Assembly: GCA_002423155.1 (NCBI GenBank)
Contig: DIUV01000018.1
Location: 10,234 to 17,055 of the forward strand
Direction of reading: 5' to 3'
Origin: Alphaproteobacteria bacterium UBA6149
GTDB taxonomy: Bacteria > Pseudomonadota > Alphaproteobacteria > Rickettsiales > UBA998
Length of the DNA stretch: 6,822 nucleotides
In this document: piece by piece, positions 1 to 6,238 of the stretch
How positions within the stretch are numbered: position 1 is the first letter of the stretch
Layout of the letters: every line of letters begins with the position of its first letter
Notes under the pieces: generated by a model
What the model was told of the DNA's origin: nothing
The model's input: the letters and a program-made list of their open reading frames with translations, nothing else
The model's database searches: none
Program-made: the position numbers and the translations under genes

Positions 1-163
1 AAATAAATTTACTTGGACAGTAGTGGCCCTGCATAGGTATGACAACGGATTGGCTTTTGCAAAAAATCATTTTTATTCAATGTGATGGTGGTTGTTAATA
101 GTGCTGTCGTGTAGGGTGGAGGTCCCCTATATTGATTGCGTGCGTAAATGAAATGAGAAGTTG
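1..163. other. Region downstream of motB, no confident gene
   Basis: No gene can be supported here. On the plus strand a frame is open from the window edge and stops at TGA 83-85. It would be a 27-residue C-terminal tail ending FYSM, too short to identify. On the minus strand a frame starts with ATG at 70-68 and runs off the left edge (23 codons, no clear ribosome binding site). A weak inverted repeat, TAGGG at 112-116 and CCCTA at 125-129, lies just past motB but has no T-tract on the motB strand. It is not called as a terminator. Confidence 0.3.
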
Positions 164-1252
164 TTATTTCTTTGATGCAGAAGCAGGTTTTTCTTCAGCG
201 GTTAAGCCTTTAATATTGGGGGCGGAGAGCATGGAACCTTTTTTCTCTTCAACCGCGGGTACGTCCTTTAAGGTTTTATCTTTTTGGGCATCTTTTAAGA
301 TGGTTTTTTCATTTATTTTTTCGACGGGTTTTTCTGCTTCCTTGGTTTTTGGAAGTTTAGCGCGCGGAGTTTTTAATAATTCTCTTGGTGCTGCGTCTTG
401 CTCAATCGGAGTGGTAACGTAGGAGCCGCGTAATAAAATAACCGTTAGACGGCGATTGCGCGGATTTTTGGGGTCGTTTTCGATTAATAATTCTTGTGAG
501 GCGCGACCAACCACTTTGCCCACGCGTTCAGGATACATACCTTCACTCAAGAGATAACGTCTGGCTGCGGTTGCCCGCCCCGTTGAAAGCTCCCAATTGC
601 CATATTGAGCGCCACCGCTGAAGGGAGATGCGTCCGTATGACCGGTGATAGATATATGATTAGGCATGCGCTCAATAATCGGCAGCATTTTCTTTAAAAC
701 CCGGCGACCATATTCGCTTAAATCTTCTTTGCCAGGGAAAAACATCTGGAATTTATCAGAATCCGTGATTTCTATTTTTAAACCTTCAGGTGATTGTTCA
801 ACCACGATATTATCTCGTAAAGCCCGCATGCTGGGATCATCTTCCATGGCTTTCTTTATATCTTTCGCGCCCGAAACAAATAATTCGCCTTCTTCCTTAG
901 CATCTACGGGAGCTGGTTTTGATGGGTCTTGGGATGCCTGCCCCGTCATTGGGCTGCCAGATATTATGCCTACGGGAGTAAGCTCACTTTTTCTGGTGCC
1001 TGAATCCGTGGGCGAGGCGCCACCTTGGAAGCCAATCCCTTTTGAGTCTTTAATACCGACGGTGGGCGTAAAAAACTCGGCTAATCCTGATTTGGTGTCT
1101 TGGGGTACAGAAGATAATAACCAGAGCAATAAAAAGAACGCCATCATCGCGGTTACAAAGTCAGCATAAGCAACTTTCCAAGCGCCACCATGAGCTCCGC
1201 CGCCGTCAATGGTGATTTTTTTGATGATTATGGGTTGTTCGATTTCCGCCAT
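164..1252 (-). CDS. motB: Flagellar motor stator protein MotB
   Basis: MotB is the stator subunit that anchors the MotA-MotB ion channel to peptidoglycan and carries the ion-binding aspartate. The 362-residue product has the expected architecture. A short cytoplasmic N-terminus is followed by one membrane segment (about 27-48) containing AWKVAYADF, where Asp31 aligns with the ion-binding Asp32 of E. coli MotB. A linker leads to an OmpA-like peptidoglycan-binding domain (about 155-277) with TGHTD (203-207), NWELS (219-223) and NRR (266-268). The last 85 residues or so are a low-complexity tail rich in Lys, Glu, Pro and Ala that is longer than in typical MotB. The gene lies 33 bp downstream of motA on the same strand, so the two are almost certainly one operon. 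The start has a modest GAGA-type ribosome binding site. The membrane-segment sequence looks like a proton-type stator, but ion choice is inference. Confidence 0.95.
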   Translation of the reverse strand: MAEIEQPIIIKKITIDGGGAHGGAWKVAYADFVTAMMAFFLLLWLLSSVPQDTKSGLAEFFTPTVGIKDSKGIGFQGGASPTDSGTRKSELTPVGIISGSPMTGQASQDPSKPAPVDAKEEGELFVSGAKDIKKAMEDDPSMRALRDNIVVEQSPEGLKIEITDSDKFQMFFPGKEDLSEYGRRVLKKMLPIIERMPNHISITGHTDASPFSGGAQYGNWELSTGRATAARRYLLSEGMYPERVGKVVGRASQELLIENDPKNPRNRRLTVILLRGSYVTTPIEQDAAPRELLKTPRAKLPKTKEAEKPVEKINEKTILKDAQKDKTLKDVPAVEEKKGSMLSAPNIKGLTAEEKPASASKK

Positions 1253-1285
1253 TTTTATCTCAGCTATCTAAAATTAGAAGAACTA

Positions 1286-2137
1286 TCAGCTAGAAGAGCA
1301 GGCTTGCTCTACTTCGCTAAATTCAGGTTTTTCGTGTAAAGTTAATGCGGTACGAGCAAATTCTACGGAAACAGCTGGAGCTAATCCTTTTAAATGGGCA
1401 ATCAGCGCAATCTTAATACAGCGCAAATATTCAACCTCATCTGCCTTGTAGTCTCCAATATAACGACCAACGGGAGCAAAAATACCGTAAGATAATAATA
1501 CCCCTAAAAACGTACCCACCAATGCGGCACCAATATGCTCACCCAGAACTTCGGGTGGCTCGGTGATGCTTCCCATAGTGATAATTACCCCGAGTACCGC
1601 GGCAACGATACCAAGTGCAGGCATGCCATCTGCCAAGTTAACAATGCTGTGGGAAATATGTTCGCCTTCTTTTTTGTGTACGTCAATTTCACGATCCATC
1701 AAATCTTCTAGCTTATAATGATCCTCTACCCCCATGGTCATTAAGCGAATATAATCGCACAAGAAATTAACCGCATGATGGTTTTTCATAAAAGTGGGAT
1801 AATTGCCAAATAAGGAGCTGTTATGCGGGTGCTCAATATGTGCTTCCATCTCTAACATGCCTTTGCTACGCATAAGCTTGAAGGTGGCATAAAGCAGGCA
1901 TAATAATTCTAAATAATCTTTCTTTTTAAAGGGGCTACCTTTAAGCAATATTTTGCAGCTTTTTAAAACGTCCTTTTTCAATTTGCCCGATGAGCCAATA
2001 AAGAAAGACCCTACGGCAGCACCAAAAATAATAAGTAGCTCGTATGGTTGCCAAAGAACTTCAATTTTACCATGGCTGAGGATATACCCCCCAATTACCG
2101 AGCCAATAACGATTATTAATCCAACAATAAAGTTCAT
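1286..2137 (-). CDS. motA: Flagellar motor stator protein MotA
   Basis: MotA is the inner-membrane stator subunit that surrounds MotB and pushes on the rotor protein FliG when ions flow. The 283-residue product has near-standard length. Hydrophobic segments lie at about 2-20, 33-48, 167-188 and 202-224, with the large cytoplasmic loop between the second and third. Residues known to matter in E. coli MotA sit at the same positions: Arg90 and Glu98 in the loop (within LMRSKGMLEME), which contact FliG, and Pro173 (MPALG) and Pro222 (FAPVG), which couple ion flow to movement. No lesion is seen and the product should be functional. The C-terminus ends in a Ser run after a Glu-rich stretch. The ribosome binding site before the ATG is weak. 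No flagellar sigma-28 promoter was recognised upstream. Confidence 0.96.
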   Translation of the reverse strand: MNFIVGLIIVIGSVIGGYILSHGKIEVLWQPYELLIIFGAAVGSFFIGSSGKLKKDVLKSCKILLKGSPFKKKDYLELLCLLYATFKLMRSKGMLEMEAHIEHPHNSSLFGNYPTFMKNHHAVNFLCDYIRLMTMGVEDHYKLEDLMDREIDVHKKEGEHISHSIVNLADGMPALGIVAAVLGVIITMGSITEPPEVLGEHIGAALVGTFLGVLLSYGIFAPVGRYIGDYKADEVEYLRCIKIALIAHLKGLAPAVSVEFARTALTLHEKPEFSEVEQACSSS

Positions 2138-2276
2138 TTTAACCCAACCAAATATCTAATAATAGACCACTTAATGTTATATTTATACATGATATAGAAT
2201 AGAAAAACTAAAAAAGCATTAAGTATAGTTTTTTATGACAAGTTTTTTTTAAGCGCGACTTTTTAGCATCGTTTTA

Positions 2277-2310
2277 TATAGAAAGCTCTGCTTTTGCAGA
2301 GCTTTCTATA
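2277..2310. terminator. Perfect 15-bp hairpin between yejE and motA
   Basis: The arms are TATAGAAAGCTCTGC (2277-2291) and its exact complement (2296-2310), separated by a TTTT loop. This is the strongest hairpin noticed in the window. It lies about 70 bp after the yejE stop and before motA, where a transcription terminator would be expected. It lacks a clean T-tract on either strand: the minus-strand 3' side continues TATAAAACG. It may therefore be a weak or bidirectional terminator, an RNA-stabilising structure, or part of a repeat together with the two neighbouring hairpins. Confidence 0.5.
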
Positions 2311-2311
2311 A

Positions 2312-2361
2312 AGTTTGCGACCGCAAACTCGCCACCCATGCGGCGTGAGCCTTAGTGGCGA
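2312..2361. repeat. Two further hairpins adjoining the 2277-2310 hairpin
   Basis: AGTTTGCG (2312-2319) and CGCAAACT (2322-2329) form a perfect 8-bp stem around a two-base loop. Immediately beside it, TCGCCAC (2329-2335) and GTGGCGA (2355-2361) form a 7-bp stem enclosing a 19-base GC-rich loop. With the 2277-2310 hairpin, three stems are packed into 85 bp in otherwise AT-rich intergenic DNA, starting 17 bp after the yejE stop. The GC-rich content stands out from its surroundings and suggests an interspersed intergenic repeat. I cannot confirm other copies from this window. Confidence 0.4.
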
Positions 2362-2377
2362 CTGAACGTTTTATTAA

Positions 2378-3412
2378 TCATCGTTGCTCAGCTGCAAAAA
2401 TTTTGCGCGGATCAAGAGCATCACGCACAGCCTCGCCAATAAAAATCAATAAAGCCAATAGTACCGCTAATGTAAAAAAGCCTGTTATTCCCAACCAGGG
2501 TGCTTGGGGATTGGCTTTGCCTTGCGCAAGTAACTCGCCCAGCGAGGGCGAGCCAACTGGCAGGCCAAAACCTAAAAAATCTAACGAAGTCAGGGTGGTA
2601 ATCGCCCCATTTAACAAAAATGGGAGCATGGTTACACTGGCAACCAGCGCATTTGGCAGTACATGGCGGCGTAAAATCGTGAATTCGGGCACCCCGAGGG
2701 CACGCGCTGCGCGGACATAATCAAAATTCCGCGCACGGAGAAACTCTGCGCGGACAATATGAACAAGATCCATCCAGGAAAATAAGAGCATAATGCCCAG
2801 CAGCCAGAAAAAACTAGGTTCAATAAAGCTGGAAAGCAAGATTAATAGATAGAGCATGGGTAGCCCTGACCATATTTCGATAAAACGCTGGAAAAGCAAA
2901 TCAATATTGCCGCCAAAATAACCCTGAATGGCACCTGCAAAAATGCCAATAATCGTGCTTACGCTGGTGAGAATTAGCGCAAACAACACCGAAATACGAA
3001 ACCCATAAATCAGTCGCGCTAAAACATCGCGCCCTTGGTCATCCACTCCCAGCCAATGCTGTTTGGAGGGGGGCGAGGGGGAGCGACTGGCGGAATAATC
3101 AATGGTTTTGTAGTTATAGGGTAGGGGGGGCATGAGCATCCACCCTTGTGCGGAGATTTTTTCTTTCACGTAAGAATCTTGGTAGTCGGCTTCGGTTTCT
3201 AACTCGCCGCCAAAACTGGTTTCGGGGTAGGCTTTGAAAATAGGGAAATATAATTTATGTTGGTAGGATAATAAAATCGGCTTGTCATTGGCGAGGAATT
3301 CCGCAGGTAGCGTGAGGAAAAACAAGCATAAAAAAATCCACAAAGCCCAAAAGCCGCGGCGGTTAGCGCAGAATTGGCGGAGGCGGCGTTGAGTTAGGGG
3401 GGAGGTGAACAT
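2378..3412 (-). CDS. yejE: Microcin C-type ABC transporter permease YejE
   Basis: YejE is one of the two inner-membrane permeases of the YejABEF peptide importer, which takes up microcin C and related oligopeptides. The 344-residue product matches remembered E. coli YejE (about 341 residues) along its full length. It has the N-terminal NRRGFWALWIFL segment (about 18-40), ANDKP, ADYQD, the PSPPSKQHWLG block before the core, and a binding-protein-dependent permease domain from about 130 to 335. The domain carries the EAA-type loop RAARALGVPEF (234-244), which contacts the ATPase, and then TSLDFLGFGLP and GEAVRDALDP. The ATG shares one base with the higA stop (TGATG). No good ribosome binding site is visible, so translation probably depends on reinitiation after higA. 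Partners are missing: higA lies where yejB is usual and motA follows where yejF is usual. The protein looks intact, but a working transporter would need partners encoded elsewhere. Confidence 0.93.
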   Translation of the reverse strand: MFTSPLTQRRLRQFCANRRGFWALWIFLCLFFLTLPAEFLANDKPILLSYQHKLYFPIFKAYPETSFGGELETEADYQDSYVKEKISAQGWMLMPPLPYNYKTIDYSASRSPSPPSKQHWLGVDDQGRDVLARLIYGFRISVLFALILTSVSTIIGIFAGAIQGYFGGNIDLLFQRFIEIWSGLPMLYLLILLSSFIEPSFFWLLGIMLLFSWMDLVHIVRAEFLRARNFDYVRAARALGVPEFTILRRHVLPNALVASVTMLPFLLNGAITTLTSLDFLGFGLPVGSPSLGELLAQGKANPQAPWLGITGFFTLAVLLALLIFIGEAVRDALDPRKIFAAEQR

Positions 3413-3711
3413 CAGATATTAGTAGAGTTAGGTAAATAGCGAGCCACATTAATTTTATGACTATTTAAACGTGCTTGTGCAGCATCGTATCCTGCTTGCA
3501 TTTTAATCAATAAATCCATGCTTACGCCAAAAGCTTTTTCCAAACGTAATGCCATTTCTGAAGAAACTGCCGCTTTGCAATTAGTTACATTTGATAAAGT
3601 CGCTCGACGAACTTTAAGAATTTCTGCCGCATGGGTGATGGTTAAGCCCAAAGCATTAATAATGTCTTCTTTAATCATTGCCCCTGGATGCGGAGGGTTT
3701 TTCATATACAT
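3412..3711 (-). CDS. higA: HigA-family antitoxin, XRE-type DNA-binding protein
   Basis: HigA antitoxins bind and neutralise the HigB ribonuclease toxin and repress their own operon. The 99-residue product starts with MKNPPHPG after a two-residue extension, a hallmark of this family. It contains a helix-turn-helix at about 25-47 (ITHAAEILKVRRATLSNV), the family block SSEMALRLEKAFG, and MQAGYDAAQ, ending with KINVARYL. It is full length and uninterrupted. The usual NGK/NGR in the recognition turn reads NCK. The upstream ATG (3711) is preferred over the one at 3705 because AGGA lies 9 bases before it; this AGGA overlaps the higB stop. The gene starts 11 bases after the remnant of higB, the normal higB-higA order and spacing. 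Its stop overlaps the yejE start. With its toxin broken it is now an orphan antitoxin or simple repressor. Confidence 0.9.
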   Translation of the reverse strand: MYMKNPPHPGAMIKEDIINALGLTITHAAEILKVRRATLSNVTNCKAAVSSEMALRLEKAFGVSMDLLIKMQAGYDAAQARLNSHKINVARYLPNSTNI

Positions 3712-3722
3712 AGTCGTTTTTC

Positions 3723-3985
3723 CTAATGATAATCTTCTAAATCTATATCAGTTATGTAAATCTCCAATTGCCCGTTATGGTTATGCTATTTCTCCACTAC
3801 GATTGCCTTTTAACTGGTGTAATTTCCACCTAGGTAAACTAGATATTTGAGATAAATCATCAGCGAATTCTAAAGCCGCAAGAATGCGTTTGATTTTACC
3901 TGCTGATGCCGCAGATACGCCTAGCAGACCATCATTTTCATAGAGCATCCTTAGCCCTTTGTGGCGGAAATTTTTCTATAATCAT
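3723..3985 (-). pseudogene. higB: Decayed HigB (RelE-type) toxin gene
   Basis: HigB toxins are ribosome-dependent mRNA endonucleases. Reading the minus strand in three frames recovers nearly the whole family sequence: MIIEKF, then RHKGLRMLYEN through KLHQLKGNRSGE, then SITITGNWRFT, then TDIDLEDYH and TAG. Three lesions separate these pieces. An extra base lies in the A5T3 run at about 3968-3975. One base is missing near 3789 (GEY-SIT expected). About 16 bp are missing near 3752-3754, before TDIDLEDYH, which removes part of the last strand. An intact gene of about 92 codons would be 279 bp; this span is 263 bp. Stops follow at 3783-3781 and 3754-3752, so no functional toxin can be made. Motif order and the adjacent higA make the identity firm. 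Homopolymer sequencing error could explain the first lesion but hardly all three. Confidence 0.88.
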
Positions 3986-3991
3986 GGGATG

Positions 3992-4020
3992 GTTGTACGG
4001 TGCAAGGGTACGTTGGTCAA
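3992..4020 (-). promoter_or_regulatory. Candidate higBA promoter and operator
   Basis: On the minus strand TTGACC (4020-4015) and TACAAC (3997-3992) are separated by 17 bases, a good sigma-70 arrangement. The A of the higB ATG lies seven bases past the -10, so the transcript could be leaderless or nearly so. Two GTAC tetramers nine bases apart lie in the spacer and at the -10 edge. They are a plausible site for HigA autorepression, though I cannot confirm the operator. This is the only promoter candidate seen for higA and yejE. Confidence 0.45.
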
Positions 4021-4070
4021 GTTAAAAAATACTTGTGTCGCGAGCTAATCATCTGTCCGCGTTAAATAGC

Positions 4071-4233
4071 AGGGCATCTCTAATAACCCATTATGGCGAG
4101 CAAAATGCTTAGGCATGGAGCGGCGCCAATACTTCTCAAAAAATATTGGGAGCTTATACTTCATACGTGAGTATGGAGGCGTTGCTCCATCGCAGATAAG
4201 TTTGCCGCCAGAATGGGTTATTAGAGATGCCCT
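4071..4233. mobile_element. MITE-like element with 28-bp terminal inverted repeats
   Basis: The left end begins AGGGCATCTCTAATAACCC at 4071 and the right end at 4233 is its inverted copy. The first 22 bases match perfectly, followed by one mismatch and five more matches (4071-4098 and 4206-4233). The 163-bp element has no transposase. Its interior holds small stems: CCAATA/TATTGG (4126-4131, 4144-4149), CATAC/GTATG (4162-4166, 4171-4175) and ATGGAG/CTCCAT (4173-4178, 4185-4190). I do not see a clear target-site duplication, so either the insertion is old or the true ends differ by a few bases. The long terminal repeats fit a non-autonomous derivative of a DDE-type insertion sequence; the family is not identified. 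Confidence 0.72.
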
Positions 4234-4484
4234 TGAATTGTTCGGATTCTCTGTTGGAGCTTCAAGCGCGTGCGCTGGAAATATTATAGCGCAGCCGTGT
4301 CGGATGGGAGGCTATAACTATTACTAACCACAATTGACAAGAGTTGTAATATTACCATACTAACGTCCCTTTTATGGGTGCATATCCACAATAAGATTGC
4401 CAAAAACCTCAATATATTATTAAATAAGTCGTTTTATAATATATGGTCGCGTGTTTTGCGTTTGATTGATGGGTTGGATTTAAT
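4234..4484 (+). promoter_or_regulatory. Leader region of the tpsB gene with a candidate -10
   Basis: This gene-free stretch lies between the MITE-like element and tpsB. TATAAT at 4435-4440 is a perfect -10 hexamer 45 bases before the tpsB ATG. It overlaps the right arm of a 9-bp perfect inverted repeat, ATATATTAT (4412-4420) and ATAATATAT (4436-4444). No convincing -35 is seen at the right distance, so activator control or an AT-rich false match are both possible. A 6-bp stem, TGCGCT/AGCGCA (4271-4276, 4288-4293), lies further upstream. The ribosome binding site before 4485 is weak (GGA seven bases upstream). Confidence 0.3.
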
Positions 4485-6164
4485 ATGTTGAGAAAGCACA
4501 GAACTTTATTGGCTTGTGTGGGGCTGCTTGTTTTGCTGCCCGATTTTGCTACCGCTCAATCTATAGTTGGTTCTGCGGATGCTGGGCGTTTTAAGCCAGA
4601 GACTAGCGTTTCGGGGGTTAAGCGTTCATCTCGTGAGGTTTTTGTTCCTGAGTTGAAAAATTCGGGAGTTTCTACGCCAAAGGGAGCCGAAAATATACAG
4701 TTTGTTTTAAAAAATCTGCAAATTGATGGAGTAACCGTTTTTAATGAAAAGCAGTTGCAAGCTCTTTATGGCGATTATTTGGGTAAACAGGTTGGGCTGG
4801 ATAAGGTCTATATTATTGCTGATAAAATCACTAAACATTACAAAGATAACGGGTATTTCCTTTCTTTGGCATATATTCCCAATCAAAAAATTACCAACGG
4901 GGTGGTTAATATAAAAATTGTGGAAGGTTTTGTTGGCGAGGTGGTCGTTGATGGCAAGCAAGCAGATTCTGCTATGTTGCAAAAATATATTGATAAATTA
5001 ATTAAGCACAAACCGTTAACTTCCGCGCAAATGGAGAGCTTCCTTTTGCGGGTAAATGATTTGCCGGGCTTAAGTTTTCAAGGCGTGCTCTCTTCGTTCC
5101 GCGGCGAAGAGGCTGGCGCAGTTCGATTAAATCTGGTGAAAACGAGTAAGTCGGGCAGTGGAAAACTAAGTTTTGATAATTTTAGCTCACGCTTTTTAGG
5201 TCCGCACGAAGTTATGCTATCTTATTCTAAAAGCCTGCTTGATTTACAGCAAACCTCTCTGTCGGTCTTGACCAGCACCCCCGCTGATGAAATTAATTAT
5301 TTCGCTTTGGGGCATTCGGTGGCTATTGCGCCTAATTTAATAATTGATGTGTCAGGAAGCGTTACCAAAGCAAAACCAGGGTTTTACCTGAAGCCTCTGG
5401 ATGTTAAAAGTAATTCGGAATTTTTAAGTGTTAGTTTGCTCTACCAGTTGTTGCGGCAGCGCCAAGAAAACCTATCTCTTAAACTAACTTTAGACGGCAG
5501 AAATAGTAATACGGAATTATTATCTACCACTTCCTCGCAAGATCATATACGAGCCTTGCGTGCCAATGCCAGCTGGAACGGGGCGGATAGTTGGTTGGGT
5601 AGTAATGCGCTAGATATTACCTTAAGCCAAGGGATCGCCGGGTTGGGTGCGAGTGACGTGCGAGATGCTAATTTATCACGCGCTCAAGCAAAACCAGATT
5701 TTACGAAGTTGGAGTTATCTGTCATTCGCTTGCAATCCATTGTCGATAATTGGTCGGTTCAGTTGGGAGTTCAAGCCCAGATTGCCTCTGGCTCGCTTTT
5801 TTCTTCGGAAGAATTTGGTTTTGGTGGACAAACTATCGGACGAGCATTTGATTCTTCAGAAATCACCGGAGATAATGGTCTGAGCGGCTCAATTGAGTTG
5901 CGTTATAGTCGTTATAGCGGAGAAAATTCTGGTTTTGAACCTTATGTTTTTTATGATGTTGGTGGTGTATGGAATAAAAACACAGGTCAGGCTTATTCAG
6001 AAAAAGCATCATCAATCGGGTTCGGAGTACGTGCTTTGTCGGATGTTGGTTTGTCTGCAAATCTTGGCTTAGCGTGGCCATTGATGCGTGATATCTCCAG
6101 CCCTCTATACGGAGAATCCCCACGTGATCCAAGAATATTGCTGCAAATAGTTAGGAATTTTTAA
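4485..6164 (+). CDS. Two-partner secretion outer-membrane transporter, TpsB (ShlB/FhaC family)
   Basis: TpsB proteins are 16-stranded outer-membrane barrels that recognise and export one large TpsA exoprotein. The 559-residue product has a signal peptide (about 1-24, cleavage after ATA) and a linker. A ShlB-type POTRA domain follows (about 71-147: FVLKNLQIDGVTVF to VNIKIVEG). A second POTRA covers about 150-220 (EVVVDG, PLTSAQMESFLLRVNDLPG). The barrel spans about 225-559 and ends in Phe, as outer-membrane barrels usually do. The loop-6 motif, usually VRGY or IRGF, appears here as GRAFD (452-456) within FGFGGQTIGRAFDSSEITGD, keeping the key Arg. Length is normal for the family. Its partner gene begins 74 bp downstream on the same strand, the usual tpsB-tpsA arrangement. 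It could serve an adhesin or a hemolysin; the partner suggests a filamentous-hemagglutinin type. Confidence 0.93.
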   Translation: MLRKHRTLLACVGLLVLLPDFATAQSIVGSADAGRFKPETSVSGVKRSSREVFVPELKNSGVSTPKGAENIQFVLKNLQIDGVTVFNEKQLQALYGDYLGKQVGLDKVYIIADKITKHYKDNGYFLSLAYIPNQKITNGVVNIKIVEGFVGEVVVDGKQADSAMLQKYIDKLIKHKPLTSAQMESFLLRVNDLPGLSFQGVLSSFRGEEAGAVRLNLVKTSKSGSGKLSFDNFSSRFLGPHEVMLSYSKSLLDLQQTSLSVLTSTPADEINYFALGHSVAIAPNLIIDVSGSVTKAKPGFYLKPLDVKSNSEFLSVSLLYQLLRQRQENLSLKLTLDGRNSNTELLSTTSSQDHIRALRANASWNGADSWLGSNALDITLSQGIAGLGASDVRDANLSRAQAKPDFTKLELSVIRLQSIVDNWSVQLGVQAQIASGSLFSSEEFGFGGQTIGRAFDSSEITGDNGLSGSIELRYSRYSGENSGFEPYVFYDVGGVWNKNTGQAYSEKASSIGFGVRALSDVGLSANLGLAWPLMRDISSPLYGESPRDPRILLQIVRNF

Positions 6165-6176
6165 GCGGCATTAATT

Positions 6177-6195
6177 TATGATAAAATCTATCATA
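6177..6195. repeat. 7-bp inverted repeat between tpsB and tpsA
   Basis: TATGATA (6177-6183) and TATCATA (6189-6195) are perfect complements with a five-base spacer, 12 bp after the tpsB stop. It is too AT-rich and short for a strong terminator, and no T-run follows. It may be a protein-binding site or a weak RNA stem that lowers tpsA readthrough, or it may be chance in AT-rich DNA. Confidence 0.25.
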
Positions 6196-6238
6196 GGTAA
6201 GATATTTTAAAACAAATAAATAATGTTGGTGTGCAATA

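Noticed and set aside
666..1169. 167-codon plus-strand open frame opposite motB
   Set aside because: It is the complement of a well-supported motB and its product shows no family motifs.
3518..3850. 110-codon plus-strand open frame opposite higA and higB
   Set aside because: The minus strand carries the HigA and HigB family motifs; this frame is a shadow that exists partly because higB has decayed.
4234..4290. Possible gene fragment reading DSLLELQARALEIL after the MITE-like element
   Set aside because: Only about 18 codons before a stop, with no recognisable family; this is expected by chance.
4115..4327. 70-codon plus-strand open frame starting inside the MITE-like element
   Set aside because: It starts within the element, crosses its right terminal repeat and continues into unrelated intergenic DNA. 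It has no ribosome binding site and no recognisable motif.
4335..4357. TTGACA followed by TAATAT as a tpsB promoter
   Set aside because: The spacing between the two hexamers is only about seven bases, too short for a sigma-70 promoter.
5863..6132. 89-codon minus-strand open frame opposite the end of tpsB
   Set aside because: It is antisense to the conserved barrel coding sequence, with a low-complexity His/Gln-rich product and no independent support.
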